This document shows, piece after piece, positions 6,932 through 16,020 of a stretch of DNA of 64,000 nt. The notes beneath the pieces are model-generated. The model was given only the letters and a program-made list of their open reading frames with translations, was not told where the DNA came from and did no database searches. Source of the DNA: Porphyromonas levii DSM 23370 (lineage in GTDB: Bacteria > Bacteroidota > Bacteroidia > Bacteroidales > Porphyromonadaceae); contig NZ_KB904250.1 in the NCBI RefSeq assembly GCF_000379925.1, positions 1-64,000 of the forward strand, given 5' to 3'. A program made the position numbers and the translations under genes. Position 1 is the first letter of the stretch; each line of letters opens with the position of its first letter.

Positions 6932-8053
6932 ATGATGAGTATGGCTCAGGCAGATAATCTCTATTGCGTAATATTGGCAGGCGGTGTAGGGCGTAGGTTT
7001 TGGCCCTACAGCAGGAAGAGCTATCCAAAGCAGTTTCTAGATTTTTTCAATTCAGGAAGAAGTCTATTACAGACCACTGCTCGGAGATTTGAGAAGCTAT
7101 TGCCCGTAGAGCGTATCATGGTATCTACTAACGAGAGTTATAGAGATATTGTTCGAGAGCAATTGCCCTATCTTCCAGAGGAGAATATTCTCTGCGAACC
7201 GAATCCCCGTAATACAGCATGTGCAATAGCAAGTGTAGTGAGGCATATCCATGCGCTCAACCCCGATGCAGTAGTAGCCATTACGCCTTCAGACCATTTA
7301 GTGACAGACGAGATGGTATTTTGCGAGCGGGTACAGCAGGCATGGGGGGATGCGCTACAGCATGATATGATTGTGACGATAGGTATCAAGCCCACGTATC
7401 CCGAGGTCGGTTATGGCTATATCCAAGCTGAGACCGAGGAGACTACGGAGCGAGGACTGCAGGAGGGGTGCTGCCAGCCGGTAAAGACCTTTATAGAGAA
7501 GCCAAACGCCGAGATGGCTAGGGTGCTAGTGGAGAGCGGAGAGTTTTACTGGAATGCAGGTATCTTTGTAGCCAAGACGAGGGTAATCATAGAGGAGGTG
7601 AAGGCGCATGCCAAGGAGATAGCTGAGCGGCTCTATGCTAAGCCTGAGGTGTGGGGAACACCCGAGGAGTACCACTTTGTTCAGGAGACCTTCCCATATT
7701 GCCCTAATATCTCTTTCGACTATGCTGTGATGGAGAAGTCGCAACGGGTGATGATGATTACGGCAGACATGGGTTGGACTGATGTGGGCACTTGGTCTTC
7801 GACCTATAGGCTCACGGAGAAGGATGCCAATGCCAATGCCTCAGTAGGCGAGCATAAGCATATTTACAATGACAGCCAAGGCAATCTTGTGGTAACAGAT
7901 ACGCCAGATAAACTAGTGGTGCTACAGGGTATTCGGGATCTCCTCGTGATAGAGAAAGGAGATGTCTTACTTGTGTGCAGAAGGGGCGAGGAGAGCAAGC
8001 TCCGCCAGGTAATCCCAGAGATACGAGGTCTAGGAGATCATTATATAGACTAA
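6932..8053 (+). CDS. manC: Mannose-1-phosphate guanylyltransferase
   Basis: The enzyme makes GDP-mannose from mannose-1-phosphate and GTP in the cytoplasm, for glycan and lipopolysaccharide precursors. The nucleotidyltransferase signature LAGGVGRRFWP, followed by SYPKQF, lies at residues about 16-36. Downstream are TPSDHLV, an EKPN motif and the FYWNAGIFV block. At 373 aa it has only the nucleotidyltransferase part with a short beta-helix end, and lacks the phosphomannose isomerase domain found in bifunctional versions. The first two codons are both ATG; either could be the start. radC follows 3 bases downstream, so the two are probably co-transcribed. Confidence 0.93.
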   Translation: MMSMAQADNLYCVILAGGVGRRFWPYSRKSYPKQFLDFFNSGRSLLQTTARRFEKLLPVERIMVSTNESYRDIVREQLPYLPEENILCEPNPRNTACAIASVVRHIHALNPDAVVAITPSDHLVTDEMVFCERVQQAWGDALQHDMIVTIGIKPTYPEVGYGYIQAETEETTERGLQEGCCQPVKTFIEKPNAEMARVLVESGEFYWNAGIFVAKTRVIIEEVKAHAKEIAERLYAKPEVWGTPEEYHFVQETFPYCPNISFDYAVMEKSQRVMMITADMGWTDVGTWSSTYRLTEKDANANASVGEHKHIYNDSQGNLVVTDTPDKLVVLQGIRDLLVIEKGDVLLVCRRGEESKLRQVIPEIRGLGDHYID

Positions 8054-8056
8054 GCT

Positions 8057-8791
8057 ATGGCGGAGGAGAAGAGCTATCCACTGGATAGCGTCCGTATGAC
8101 TGATATTCAGGAGTCCGAGCGTCCGAGAGAGAAGCTCTTGACAAATGGTGCTCGTTCACTCACCAAGACAGAGCTCCTAGCGATACAGATAGGCACGGGG
8201 CGAGTAGGAGTGAATGCTCTGGATATGGCTCACCAACTACTGGAGCAAGCGAATTACAACTTCTACACCCTCTATTGTATGCTGACTAGTGGTCTAGAGG
8301 TAGGGGTAAAGGGATTAGGTCCTGCGAAGATGGCTAATATTCTCTCGTGCCTCGAAATAGGCTATCGCATGAAAGCAGACAAGCAGATGGTAGAGAGCGA
8401 GGGGCAACAACTGAACAATAGTGATAAGATTTATAATTATATCTTCCCTGAACTTTGCGACCTTCCTCACGAGGAGCTTTGGCTGATATTCCTAAACCAG
8501 CAGGGGGTAACCAAGTCCAAAGTACGTATAGCGGTAGGTGGTATCACTTCTTCTACCGCCGACCTGAGGGTGATCTTGCGTACCGCACTCCGTATGGGAC
8601 AGCCTGCGATAGCTTTAGTGCACAATCACCCTGGGGGTGGATTGGAGCCTAGCAGGGACGATGACCAGCTTACAGAGCGCCTATATAAGGCGTGTCGATT
8701 GATTGGGATTACACTGCTAGACCATCTGATCTTTACTGATCATGGGTACTACAGCTACTTTAATAATAGTCGTTTTGACAACTGGATTTAA
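8057..8791 (+). CDS. radC: RadC family protein (JAB/MPN domain)
   Basis: This 244-aa protein has an N-terminal helix-hairpin-helix-like region (SVRMTDIQESERPREKLL) and a C-terminal JAMM metalloprotease-like domain with the HNHPGG motif, followed by PSRDD. These supply the metal-binding His, His and Asp of the family. RadC was named for DNA repair, but that role is doubtful and its substrate is unknown. It sits between manC and an FHA protein gene, with 3- and 15-base gaps. Confidence 0.93.
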   Translation: MAEEKSYPLDSVRMTDIQESERPREKLLTNGARSLTKTELLAIQIGTGRVGVNALDMAHQLLEQANYNFYTLYCMLTSGLEVGVKGLGPAKMANILSCLEIGYRMKADKQMVESEGQQLNNSDKIYNYIFPELCDLPHEELWLIFLNQQGVTKSKVRIAVGGITSSTADLRVILRTALRMGQPAIALVHNHPGGGLEPSRDDDQLTERLYKACRLIGITLLDHLIFTDHGYYSYFNNSRFDNWI

Positions 8792-8806
8792 TTAGGTGAT
8801 TATTCT

Positions 8807-9370
8807 ATGAAATATGAAGTATCTTGCCCTTATTGCGGGGCAACGCTAGTGGGGTCTATGCCGAAGGATAGTGCGGGTAGCCTGAGGATAATTTGCGATG
8901 AATGCAAGCAGCCTGTGGTGGTGTACCAAACAGCTGCCGAAGCGCTCCAGCATCGTGAACGCGGGGTGAAGTCGGTAAGCATTGAGGGAGCACAGTTCGA
9001 TAAGGAAACAACCTATCTAGAGATTATTGAGACAGAGTTTACCAAGCCTCAGAACCTGAGAATACCTGAGGGTAAAAGCCTATTTGGGCGTTTCAATCCC
9101 AAGAGTACGGCACAGCTACAAGTGCTGACTGCCGACCCTAGTATTGACCGCCAGCATGCCTATTTTATGCTGAATAAGAAGGGGAAGTTAGAGGTGATGG
9201 ACAACGATAGTATGACGGGCACTTTCGTAAATGGTGGAGAGATAGGCAAAGGGGAGCGTCGTCGTCTTGCTAGTGGTGATGTGCTTACCTTTGGGGCAAC
9301 TACAGCTATCGTTCATCTCGCAGGAGAAGAGGCTAACGAGGATGAGGCGGACTACTTCCTAGGTCTGTAG
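8807..9370 (+). CDS. Zinc-ribbon and FHA domain protein
   Basis: The N-terminus (residues 1-40) has paired CPYC and CDEC motifs spaced like a zinc ribbon. Residues about 85-170 form a forkhead-associated domain: LFGRFNPKST, then SIDRQHAYF, then DNDSMTGTFVNG, which are the GR, S..H and N-G positions that bind phosphothreonine. The protein is 187 aa, without membrane segments, and ends acidic. It probably reads a phosphorylation signal or acts as a scaffold; its partner is unknown. It lies 15 bases after radC. Confidence 0.85.
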   Translation: MKYEVSCPYCGATLVGSMPKDSAGSLRIICDECKQPVVVYQTAAEALQHRERGVKSVSIEGAQFDKETTYLEIIETEFTKPQNLRIPEGKSLFGRFNPKSTAQLQVLTADPSIDRQHAYFMLNKKGKLEVMDNDSMTGTFVNGGEIGKGERRRLASGDVLTFGATTAIVHLAGEEANEDEADYFLGL

Positions 9371-9460
9371 TCCTGATACATAACACCTAAGATTAAACGA
9401 ATAGACCTGTTCTTTGTCTTATTGTTGAAACGTATTTGAAAATCAAATTAGTATTAACTG

Positions 9461-12178
9461 ATGAGGCAATGGTTATTGGTGGTAGCGAGCTTGCTCGTAA
9501 GTATAGGGGCAGCCGCACAGACCACGCATTCAATTAGTGGAAAGGTCTTAGAGAAGAAGACAGGAGAGACTGTGATAGGGGCTGCGGTACGGGTGCTAGC
9601 TGTGTCCGACTCTACTTTTGTGAAGGGCGCTTCGACGGGCACTTCAGGAAGATTTAATATCACGGGAATCAAGGATGGTAAGTATATCCTCCACGTAAGT
9701 TTTATGGGCATGCAGCCCGTCTACCGTAATTTCACAGTACACGGAGCGAATTTGACGGTACCCCAGATAGAACTGGATGAGGCAGTTACCCGATTAGCCG
9801 AAGTACAGGTGACGGCTCAGGCCAACCCTATTACCGTAAAGCAAGACACCATCCAGTTTAATGCCAGTGCCTTTAAGACCCGCAAGGGTGCCAATCTAGA
9901 GGAACTTCTTCGCCGCATCCCAGGCATGGAGGTGGACGAAGAAGGTAAGGTAAGTTACAATGGAGAGTCCATTGAGCGCATAGAAATGGATGGGCGGGAC
10001 TTCTTCAGTAACGACCCCCAGATGGCTACACGTAATCTTCCCTCCGATATGATTAAGAATGTGCAGGTCGTGGATAAGAAATCGGAGGAGACCCGTCTTA
10101 CCGGTATGAACGATGGGGAGAAGGTTAAGGTACTTAACCTCCAGATTAAGGAAGATAAGAAGAAGGGAGTCATAGCCAACGCTACCGCTGGCTATGGTAC
10201 TAAGGATCGCTATCGGGGCAATCTGATGATGAATATCTTCAATAAGGATGCCCGATATACCGTAATCGGGGAACTAAATAACACCGATGGCGTACGGAGA
10301 GGCAGGGGCGACCGTGTCACCCGACGTATCGGTGCCAATTATGACGATGTCTTGCTCAATAAAACCCTCAAGATAACTGCCGAGGCGTCTCTGGACAGTA
10401 GGGATAATATCAATAGCGGAAGGGTGCGTACGGAGCAGCTTCTAGGTGGTGAGCAGAGCAATATAGAGAACGAACAGAACTATAGCTTCAATCGCAACCA
10501 AACGGCAGGTGCCAATAGCCGAATAGAATGGAACCCTTCTAAAAATACCATGTTAATCTTCGAGCCATCGGCAGAGTACAACTGGGGAAGGGGCAATGAC
10601 AATTCAAGCTTTACCACAGTCAATAACGGCGGAGATAAGATTAACGAAGGTACTTCCGATAACTCTACTCAAAACCATGGCTATGAACTGGGTGGACGTC
10701 TCCACTTTAGTCACACTTTCAATGAGCCAGGACGTAATATATACACACAGCTCTTTACAAACTACTCCAATAATAGCGGGGATGGATACAACCGCTCCAC
10801 TACTCATTTCTATAATGGGAGGGGAGATCAGATAAGGGATCAGTACAACAACAAGTGGAACAATAGCCTACGCATGGGCTCTCGTATCATGTATCTAGAG
10901 CCCTTCAGTGAGCGCTGGGCTGTCCAGCTAGGCTATCATTTGGACTATAATAAGCGGGCAAGCGACCAATCCACCTACAACAAGGATACCAGTGGTGCCT
11001 ATACGCTCCTCGATACCGACTACTCCCGTGGTTCTCAGAACACCTCTCTCTCGCATCGCTTACAGGCGAGGCTCAGGTATAGCTTCGGGAAGAGCAGTAT
11101 CTCGGCAGGATTCGGAGCCAATCCTACCTATACACATACCATAGCCACTCAGGGGAGAGAGGTGACGTTCGATAAGGATAGGACGGTATGGAACTTCTCC
11201 CCTAGTCTGATCATGGATATACGCCCTTCCGACTCGTTGGTGTTCAACCTATTTTACAATGGTCGTACTAGCCAACCAAGTATGGAGCAGCTCAACCCCG
11301 CTACCATCATTCTCTCCCCATTGGCACAGATTAAGGGTAACCCCGACCTACTGCCCTCTTTCTCCCACAGCGTATGGGTAAGTACCAACTTCAATAGGCG
11401 CTTAGCTCGCCAGAGCTTTAACCTCAATGGGCAATGGAGCTACACTCAGAATGGTGTTGCCACCAAGCAAACCATCGACCCAGCTACAGGTATGCGCAGC
11501 ACCACCTACGAGAATATCGATGGCAATCAAATGCTCCGCGCCGGCTTTATGATCAATACCCCTATAGGCGGTCCTCGCTCCAAGTGGACGAGCTTCACCT
11601 TTGGGCATATAATGTACACCAAAGACAAGGGGTTCGTCAATGGCGAGCTCAATACCGCCAATGTATGGTACCCCAACCTCTCCCAGCGCATCTCTTGGAA
11701 TGGCTCTTGGCTTCAAGCCTCAGTGGGAGGCTTCCTATCCGTTCAGGATGTAACAAATAGCTTCTCCACACAGCTCGATAGGCGCACTTGGGATTATAAC
11801 ACCTTCGGAGAAGCAATTATCTCTATCCCAGGTAACATCTCCCTCAATACCAAGCTCACCTACCAGGATGCCAAGGGGTATGACGATGGTATCAAGCGTA
11901 ACTTCTGCCTATGGGATATCTCGGCTAGCTGGTCTTTCTTGAAAGAGAAGAATGCGATGATTGAACTATCAGTATACGACCTATTGCAACAGCGCACTAA
12001 TTTCCAGCGCCGTATCTCGGCTAATAGTATTGTGGATAGGGAGTTCAATGGCATCACGTCTTATGTAATGCTCTCCTTCACCTACCGTTTCAATAATATG
12101 GGTGGTGGCGTATCTATGGACGGGAGTCAGAGACGTGGCAGAGGATTCGGCTTTAACGGGGGTCGCGGTCGAAGGTAA
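9461..12178 (+). CDS. Outer-membrane beta-barrel protein with CarboxypepD_reg-like domain
   Basis: The 905-aa protein has a signal peptide ending near SIGAAAQ. A regulatory beta-sandwich follows (HSISGKVLEKKTGETVIGAAV, residues about 23-105), then a plug-like region (LEELLRRIPGMEVDEEGKVS, MDGRDFFS), then a long barrel rich in NY/NN strands. The C-terminal tail after the last strand is unusual: it is Gly/Arg-rich (RRGRGFGFNGGRGRR). It fits the OMP_b-brl_3 group (TonB-receptor-like). Unlike the two cassette barrels, it has no GLPGLI or peptide gene beside it. The substrate is unknown. A bidirectional terminator follows. Confidence 0.85.
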   Translation: MRQWLLVVASLLVSIGAAAQTTHSISGKVLEKKTGETVIGAAVRVLAVSDSTFVKGASTGTSGRFNITGIKDGKYILHVSFMGMQPVYRNFTVHGANLTVPQIELDEAVTRLAEVQVTAQANPITVKQDTIQFNASAFKTRKGANLEELLRRIPGMEVDEEGKVSYNGESIERIEMDGRDFFSNDPQMATRNLPSDMIKNVQVVDKKSEETRLTGMNDGEKVKVLNLQIKEDKKKGVIANATAGYGTKDRYRGNLMMNIFNKDARYTVIGELNNTDGVRRGRGDRVTRRIGANYDDVLLNKTLKITAEASLDSRDNINSGRVRTEQLLGGEQSNIENEQNYSFNRNQTAGANSRIEWNPSKNTMLIFEPSAEYNWGRGNDNSSFTTVNNGGDKINEGTSDNSTQNHGYELGGRLHFSHTFNEPGRNIYTQLFTNYSNNSGDGYNRSTTHFYNGRGDQIRDQYNNKWNNSLRMGSRIMYLEPFSERWAVQLGYHLDYNKRASDQSTYNKDTSGAYTLLDTDYSRGSQNTSLSHRLQARLRYSFGKSSISAGFGANPTYTHTIATQGREVTFDKDRTVWNFSPSLIMDIRPSDSLVFNLFYNGRTSQPSMEQLNPATIILSPLAQIKGNPDLLPSFSHSVWVSTNFNRRLARQSFNLNGQWSYTQNGVATKQTIDPATGMRSTTYENIDGNQMLRAGFMINTPIGGPRSKWTSFTFGHIMYTKDKGFVNGELNTANVWYPNLSQRISWNGSWLQASVGGFLSVQDVTNSFSTQLDRRTWDYNTFGEAIISIPGNISLNTKLTYQDAKGYDDGIKRNFCLWDISASWSFLKEKNAMIELSVYDLLQQRTNFQRRISANSIVDREFNGITSYVMLSFTYRFNNMGGGVSMDGSQRRGRGFGFNGGRGRR

Positions 12179-12198
12179 TAAGGTCTGCTCATCTAATG

Positions 12199-12241
12199 GA
12201 ATTGCCCCCGGCTTGTATTCACAACAAGTCGGGGGCAATTC
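12199..12241. terminator. Bidirectional terminator between convergent genes
   Basis: GAATTGCCCCCG pairs with CGGGGGCAATTC over 12 perfect base pairs, and a second CTTGT/ACAAG stem lies inside. It lies 20 bases after the barrel gene and 21 bases before the end of the minus-strand porin gene, so it can serve both. Confidence 0.85.
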
Positions 12242-12262
12242 TGTAAGATACAGTGCGTGGAA

Positions 12263-13279
12263 TCAGAATGCGAACTGTAGCTGTGCGCGGAGTAGATGCC
12301 CCTTCTGCCCCAAGTGCATACCCTCGGTAGGTAGCGTATAGGTATAGAAAAGCTGAGCACGGCAATTGCCATAGAACCACTTATTGACACCTAGTGTAGC
12401 ACTATAGAGGGCTGCATCCTTAAGGCTCATGTCTGTCTTCAGGTAATCGCCACTGAGTACAACGTCGTACCGCTTAGGCAGGTGCACAGTAGCCGTGAGG
12501 TACGCACCCATACCCGCTACGCTATTGTCCTTACCATACATATATTCAGCCATTACACTGATAGGCTCATAGTCGGCAGTCACACCAGCACTTACCCTAT
12601 GGCGGGTAAAGAGGCTGCCCGCATCTATTCCCTTAGCAGCCCCCATAGCTATCTGCTTACCTCCCATGTACGAAGTGTGTAGCGCTATGCCCTGGAGTGG
12701 ACGTACATAGATTGAGCCAGCAAAGGTCTTGCCGAGCTTGATATCTCTGGTATTCATCCCTCTACCATTGAGCATCATCAGGCGATAGGAAACCACCCTA
12801 TCCCATAGATCACCAGATAGATCAATACCTATATCACGTCCCGATGTGCCAGAATACAGAGGATCCATTCCGATACCAGCAAAGTATACAGTAGGATTAG
12901 AACCTCCTGCGGCAGTCGGATTGAGGAATGGCGCTACCTGATTCTCGTGAGCGAATGGGGTCTTGAACTGTCCCATCTTTACCTTCAACTCAGGCATAAA
13001 GGTGTATTGCATATACATATCCTTGAGCATCACATGTCCATTAAACTGGAGGGTTACAGCGACCTTCCACTTGTCCGTAATGTCTGCCATACCAAGGAGC
13101 TCTAGCCTAGGGATAAAGAATGAGCTCGTAGTATTGCCCTTTTCAGGCGTCGCTAAGTCTGCGCTCATCATACCATAGCCACCGAAGGTAATCCTGTCGG
13201 CAAAGGTTTCGCGCTTCTGTGCTACTGCCGAAAGGGTAACGCATAGAGCTACAAGAGCAATCGTTATAATCCTTTTCAT
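12263..13279 (-). CDS. Porin of the phosphate-selective OprO/OprP type
   Basis: The 338-aa protein has a clear signal peptide (TIALVALCVTLSAVAQ) and then a barrel: ITFGGYGMMSADLA, the VAVTLQFNGHVMLKDMYMQY strand region, VKMGQFKTPFAHEN, and a terminal strand ending in Phe (LQLQFAF-like). The KMGQFKTPF block is typical of the family. It is the last gene of the long minus-strand operon, 12 bases after the ABC permease gene, so it may supply the outer-membrane pore for the substrate of that transporter. The name does not prove phosphate selectivity. Confidence 0.8.
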   Translation of the reverse strand: MKRIITIALVALCVTLSAVAQKRETFADRITFGGYGMMSADLATPEKGNTTSSFFIPRLELLGMADITDKWKVAVTLQFNGHVMLKDMYMQYTFMPELKVKMGQFKTPFAHENQVAPFLNPTAAGGSNPTVYFAGIGMDPLYSGTSGRDIGIDLSGDLWDRVVSYRLMMLNGRGMNTRDIKLGKTFAGSIYVRPLQGIALHTSYMGGKQIAMGAAKGIDAGSLFTRHRVSAGVTADYEPISVMAEYMYGKDNSVAGMGAYLTATVHLPKRYDVVLSGDYLKTDMSLKDAALYSATLGVNKWFYGNCRAQLFYTYTLPTEGMHLGQKGHLLRAQLQFAF

Positions 13280-13291
13280 AGAAAAACTAAA

Positions 13292-14065
13292 TTAATTGTT
13301 TTGGTGATAAATATTAGGCTCCCGCCATCGGCAGAGCCATAGTTCTAATATGTCTGTCAATACAAATAGGATGAAGCCCGCGATACTCAGTACCACGATG
13401 CCACCATACATATCTAGGTAGTCGAACCTCATCCAAGCATCGATAATGAAATAGCCCATACCCTTATCGGTACCATAGGTCTCGGTAACAAACAGCACCG
13501 ATATGGCGGTGCCAATAGCTACTCTGAGGGTGGAAAGGATATCGGGGAGTATGGCGGGCAATAGCAGGTGTCGGAAGAGCTGCCACTGGCTCGCACCCAA
13601 TGAGGTGGTAATCAGGTAGCTCTCCCTAGGGATATTGGCAAGGCTATCTCGGATATTCACGATGACTTGGAAGAGTATGATCAATACAATCATCGTGACC
13701 TTTCCCCCATCGCCAAGCCCAGCTATTAGCATCACAATAGGCAGAAGGGCGAGCTTGGGGATAGGATAAGCGAGATAGGTAAAGGCACTCATCATACGCC
13801 CCAACCCTTGCCACCGATGCATAACCCACGCAGTAATGATGCCTAGGATAAGGGCTATAGGTAGACCTATAAGCAGGCGCCTAAAACTGGCACCCAAATG
13901 AGCACCCATACCGCTAGTGAGTAGCTCGGGTATGTGAGTAAAGACCCTGTGAGGTGTCGCAATCACTCGCTCACCTAGCAATAGGTAGCCTGCCAACCAT
14001 ATTAGGTTGATAAGCAGCGCCCCCACAATGATGCGGTAAAGTATCTTACGTCCGTCTATCCTCAT
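13292..14065 (-). CDS. ABC transporter permease, NitT/TauT type
   Basis: This 257-aa membrane protein has about six helices. The cytoplasmic loop SLGASQWQLFRHLLLPAILP is the EAA motif that contacts the ATPase. Family matches point to permeases of nitrate, taurine, sulfonate or HMP-type importers (SsuC/TauC/ThiX). Its start overlaps the end of the ATPase gene by 4 bases (ATGA), and a binding protein is upstream, so the importer is complete. Confidence 0.88.
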   Translation of the reverse strand: MRIDGRKILYRIIVGALLINLIWLAGYLLLGERVIATPHRVFTHIPELLTSGMGAHLGASFRRLLIGLPIALILGIITAWVMHRWQGLGRMMSAFTYLAYPIPKLALLPIVMLIAGLGDGGKVTMIVLIILFQVIVNIRDSLANIPRESYLITTSLGASQWQLFRHLLLPAILPDILSTLRVAIGTAISVLFVTETYGTDKGMGYFIIDAWMRFDYLDMYGGIVVLSIAGFILFVLTDILELWLCRWREPNIYHQNN

Positions 14066-14679
14066 GGCATGCGTTGTACCCTATCGGTGAGTGTCTCTAT
14101 CTCCTGAGGGTTATGGCTCACGAGTATAGTCGTTACCCCTAGTTCTTTTTGGAAGGAGCGGAAGAATGCCCGCCCCTTTTCTGCCGTCTCTATATCCAGT
14201 GCAGAAAATGGCTCATCCATGAGCAGCAGATCGGGCGACTGTACAAAGGCTCTTGCCAATGCCACACGCTGTTTTTGCCCTCCGGAAAGCTGGCTGGGAT
14301 ACCTCTTGAGTAGGTGACCTACCTCTAGCTGCGCCACAATCTCAGGAAGCTTACTGGCTCTCGGACACGCTTTGCCAAAGGCTTGGGGCAGTAGGATATT
14401 CTCCCTTACGCTCTTCCATGGAAGCAGACCAAAGTGCTGGGGCACTAGTGCGATCGAATGGTGCTTGGGATTGGGGCTTTCTCCGTTAATCAGTACCTCA
14501 CCCTTATAGTCTTGCAATATTCCTGAGAGAATATGGAGGAGGGTGGACTTGCCGCTGCCCGAAGCGCCAACAAGTCCAAGCACCTCCCCATCAGCCACAG
14601 AGCAGGTCAGCCCCTCTATCGCTTGGGTAATGCCTTCACGGCTTTGGTAGAAGTAAGATAAGTCCTTAATAGATACCAC
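14062..14679 (-). CDS. ABC transporter ATP-binding protein, NitT/TauT type
   Basis: The 205-aa ATPase has a Walker A (GASGSGKSTLL), a signature LSGGQKQR, a Walker B (LLLMDEPFSALD) and a switch His in VSHNPQEI. It is short for the family (usually 240-260 aa), lacking most of the C-terminal extension, but all catalytic motifs are present. It overlaps the binding-protein gene by 14 bases and the permease gene by 4 bases, so the three are translationally coupled. Confidence 0.92.
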   Translation of the reverse strand: MVSIKDLSYFYQSREGITQAIEGLTCSVADGEVLGLVGASGSGKSTLLHILSGILQDYKGEVLINGESPNPKHHSIALVPQHFGLLPWKSVRENILLPQAFGKACPRASKLPEIVAQLEVGHLLKRYPSQLSGGQKQRVALARAFVQSPDLLLMDEPFSALDIETAEKGRAFFRSFQKELGVTTILVSHNPQEIETLTDRVQRMP

Positions 14680-15574
14680 TGTACACCAGACCTTCTCCCT
14701 CGTACTCTACTGGCACTAGTGCTCTCGCTTTGAGCCACTCTATAGTCTCTTTTATCTCCTTCTGGCTAGGCTGCTCGGCATGCCTATAGGTAGGCAATAC
14801 CACCTGGCTCACCAGCTCTGCGGGGATACCTGCATCCTCTATCAGGATTTCCTGCCACTCTTCCCGAGGATGGCTATTGATATAGTCTACAGCAAGGTTG
14901 TACGCTGTCATCAGTGCCTTGATTGCTTCACCCTTTTCGGTAAGTGCCTTTTGGCTAAAGATAGTACCCGTAACCGAAATACCTAGGTCACGAGTAGAAC
15001 TGAGCGATACAAATCCCTTTGCCTTGGAGATGGTGATGAATGGGTCGGGGAATACCGAAGCATCTACCTCACCGCCTACCATCATCTCCATCCTAAGCGG
15101 AATCTTATTCACCTCGGGCTTCTCTACCTCCTCAGGACTAAGACCCGCAACCTCTAGCATCTTATCTGTAGCGTACTCGATCACCGTGTTGCGGGATACA
15201 GACACCTTCTTTCCCTTTAGCTCTGCCATAGATGCCAGAGAAGGCTGTGCCATCATCTCGAAATAGCCATCGTGCTTCACCACAAGCGCAAGAGGCAGAC
15301 CAGCGGCATGCTGTATGGCTGCCCCAGTGTAGTCGGTTACGGTGCCATCAACCTGTCCGCTACGGAATGCGGCATCGCGATCATTGGCAGAGAAAAACTT
15401 CACAATCTCGAGATCCACTCCTAGACTATCGGTGTAGCCGAGCTCCTCCGCTAGTACATAGGGGATGTAGTCGAGCGAAGACATCGCCCCTACTTTTAGC
15501 ACTTCGCTTTTCTTCTCCTCTCCTCCGCACGCTGCTAAGAGCAGTGCTAGGGTTACGAATAACACTTTCTTCAT
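14666..15574 (-). CDS. ABC transporter substrate-binding lipoprotein, NMT1/SsuA-like
   Basis: The 302-aa protein has a lipoprotein signal (LALLLAACGG, Cys about residue 16) followed by a periplasmic-binding fold. It contains LKVGAMSSLDYIPYVLAEEL, a DAAFRSGQVDG block and the VSRNTVIEYATDKM lobe. This matches the NitT/TauT/ThiY (NMT1) family. The ligand cannot be read from the sequence. Because pnuT and thiamine pyrophosphokinase lie at the head of the same operon, a thiamine-precursor ligand such as HMP is a reasonable but untested guess. Confidence 0.85.
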   Translation of the reverse strand: MKKVLFVTLALLLAACGGEEKKSEVLKVGAMSSLDYIPYVLAEELGYTDSLGVDLEIVKFFSANDRDAAFRSGQVDGTVTDYTGAAIQHAAGLPLALVVKHDGYFEMMAQPSLASMAELKGKKVSVSRNTVIEYATDKMLEVAGLSPEEVEKPEVNKIPLRMEMMVGGEVDASVFPDPFITISKAKGFVSLSSTRDLGISVTGTIFSQKALTEKGEAIKALMTAYNLAVDYINSHPREEWQEILIEDAGIPAELVSQVVLPTYRHAEQPSQKEIKETIEWLKARALVPVEYEGEGLVYSGIY

Positions 15575-16020
15575 ACTTCGTTCTCTTTATTGATAAATGG
15601 AATTACTTCACTAAAGGCTTCGCCCTCACGATCCTCTTCGGCATAAAATGCTAGAGGGAATAGAGGGAGTTCGGAGAGCGCCTCATTGAGGGTCTCCTGA
15701 AATGCAGGGAGGTTGCGGGTATAGAAGCACCAGAGACGCTCTCCCTCGCCAGTCAATTGGTAAGCGAGGAGTGCCAGATTGTTTTTCTCTAGTGCCGGGA
15801 TAAGGGCTTCCTCTAGAGTGCCCATTTGCTCTGTTACATCGTCCGAAGGCATACCCGACTTATCACCTTCGTAGCTCCAGGTCATATCTACGCGGATGGG
15901 GTATTTCCCCTCTGCCAGCGCTCTCGGTAGCTCATTGCGTACCTGTAGAAACCTCATCATACGCTCGTCTCGCTCTCCTGCGAGATACACCGAGGTCATA
16001 TCTTTACTAATTCGTGCCAT
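15571..16020 (-). CDS. DUF695 domain protein
   Basis: This soluble 149-aa protein matches the DUF695 pattern: RVDMTWSYEGDKSGMPSDD, LLAYQLTGEGERLWCFYTRN, and an FPLAFYAEED end. No function is established for the family. It overlaps the neighbouring genes by 4 and 14 bases, so it is coupled to the transporter genes, but it has no domain linking it to transport. Confidence 0.75.
   Translation of the reverse strand: MARISKDMTSVYLAGERDERMMRFLQVRNELPRALAEGKYPIRVDMTWSYEGDKSGMPSDDVTEQMGTLEEALIPALEKNNLALLAYQLTGEGERLWCFYTRNLPAFQETLNEALSELPLFPLAFYAEEDREGEAFSEVIPFINKENEV

Noticed and set aside
12263-15574. Phosphate uptake system
   Set aside because: The porin family name suggests phosphate, but the importer is NitT/TauT-like and no Pst components are present.
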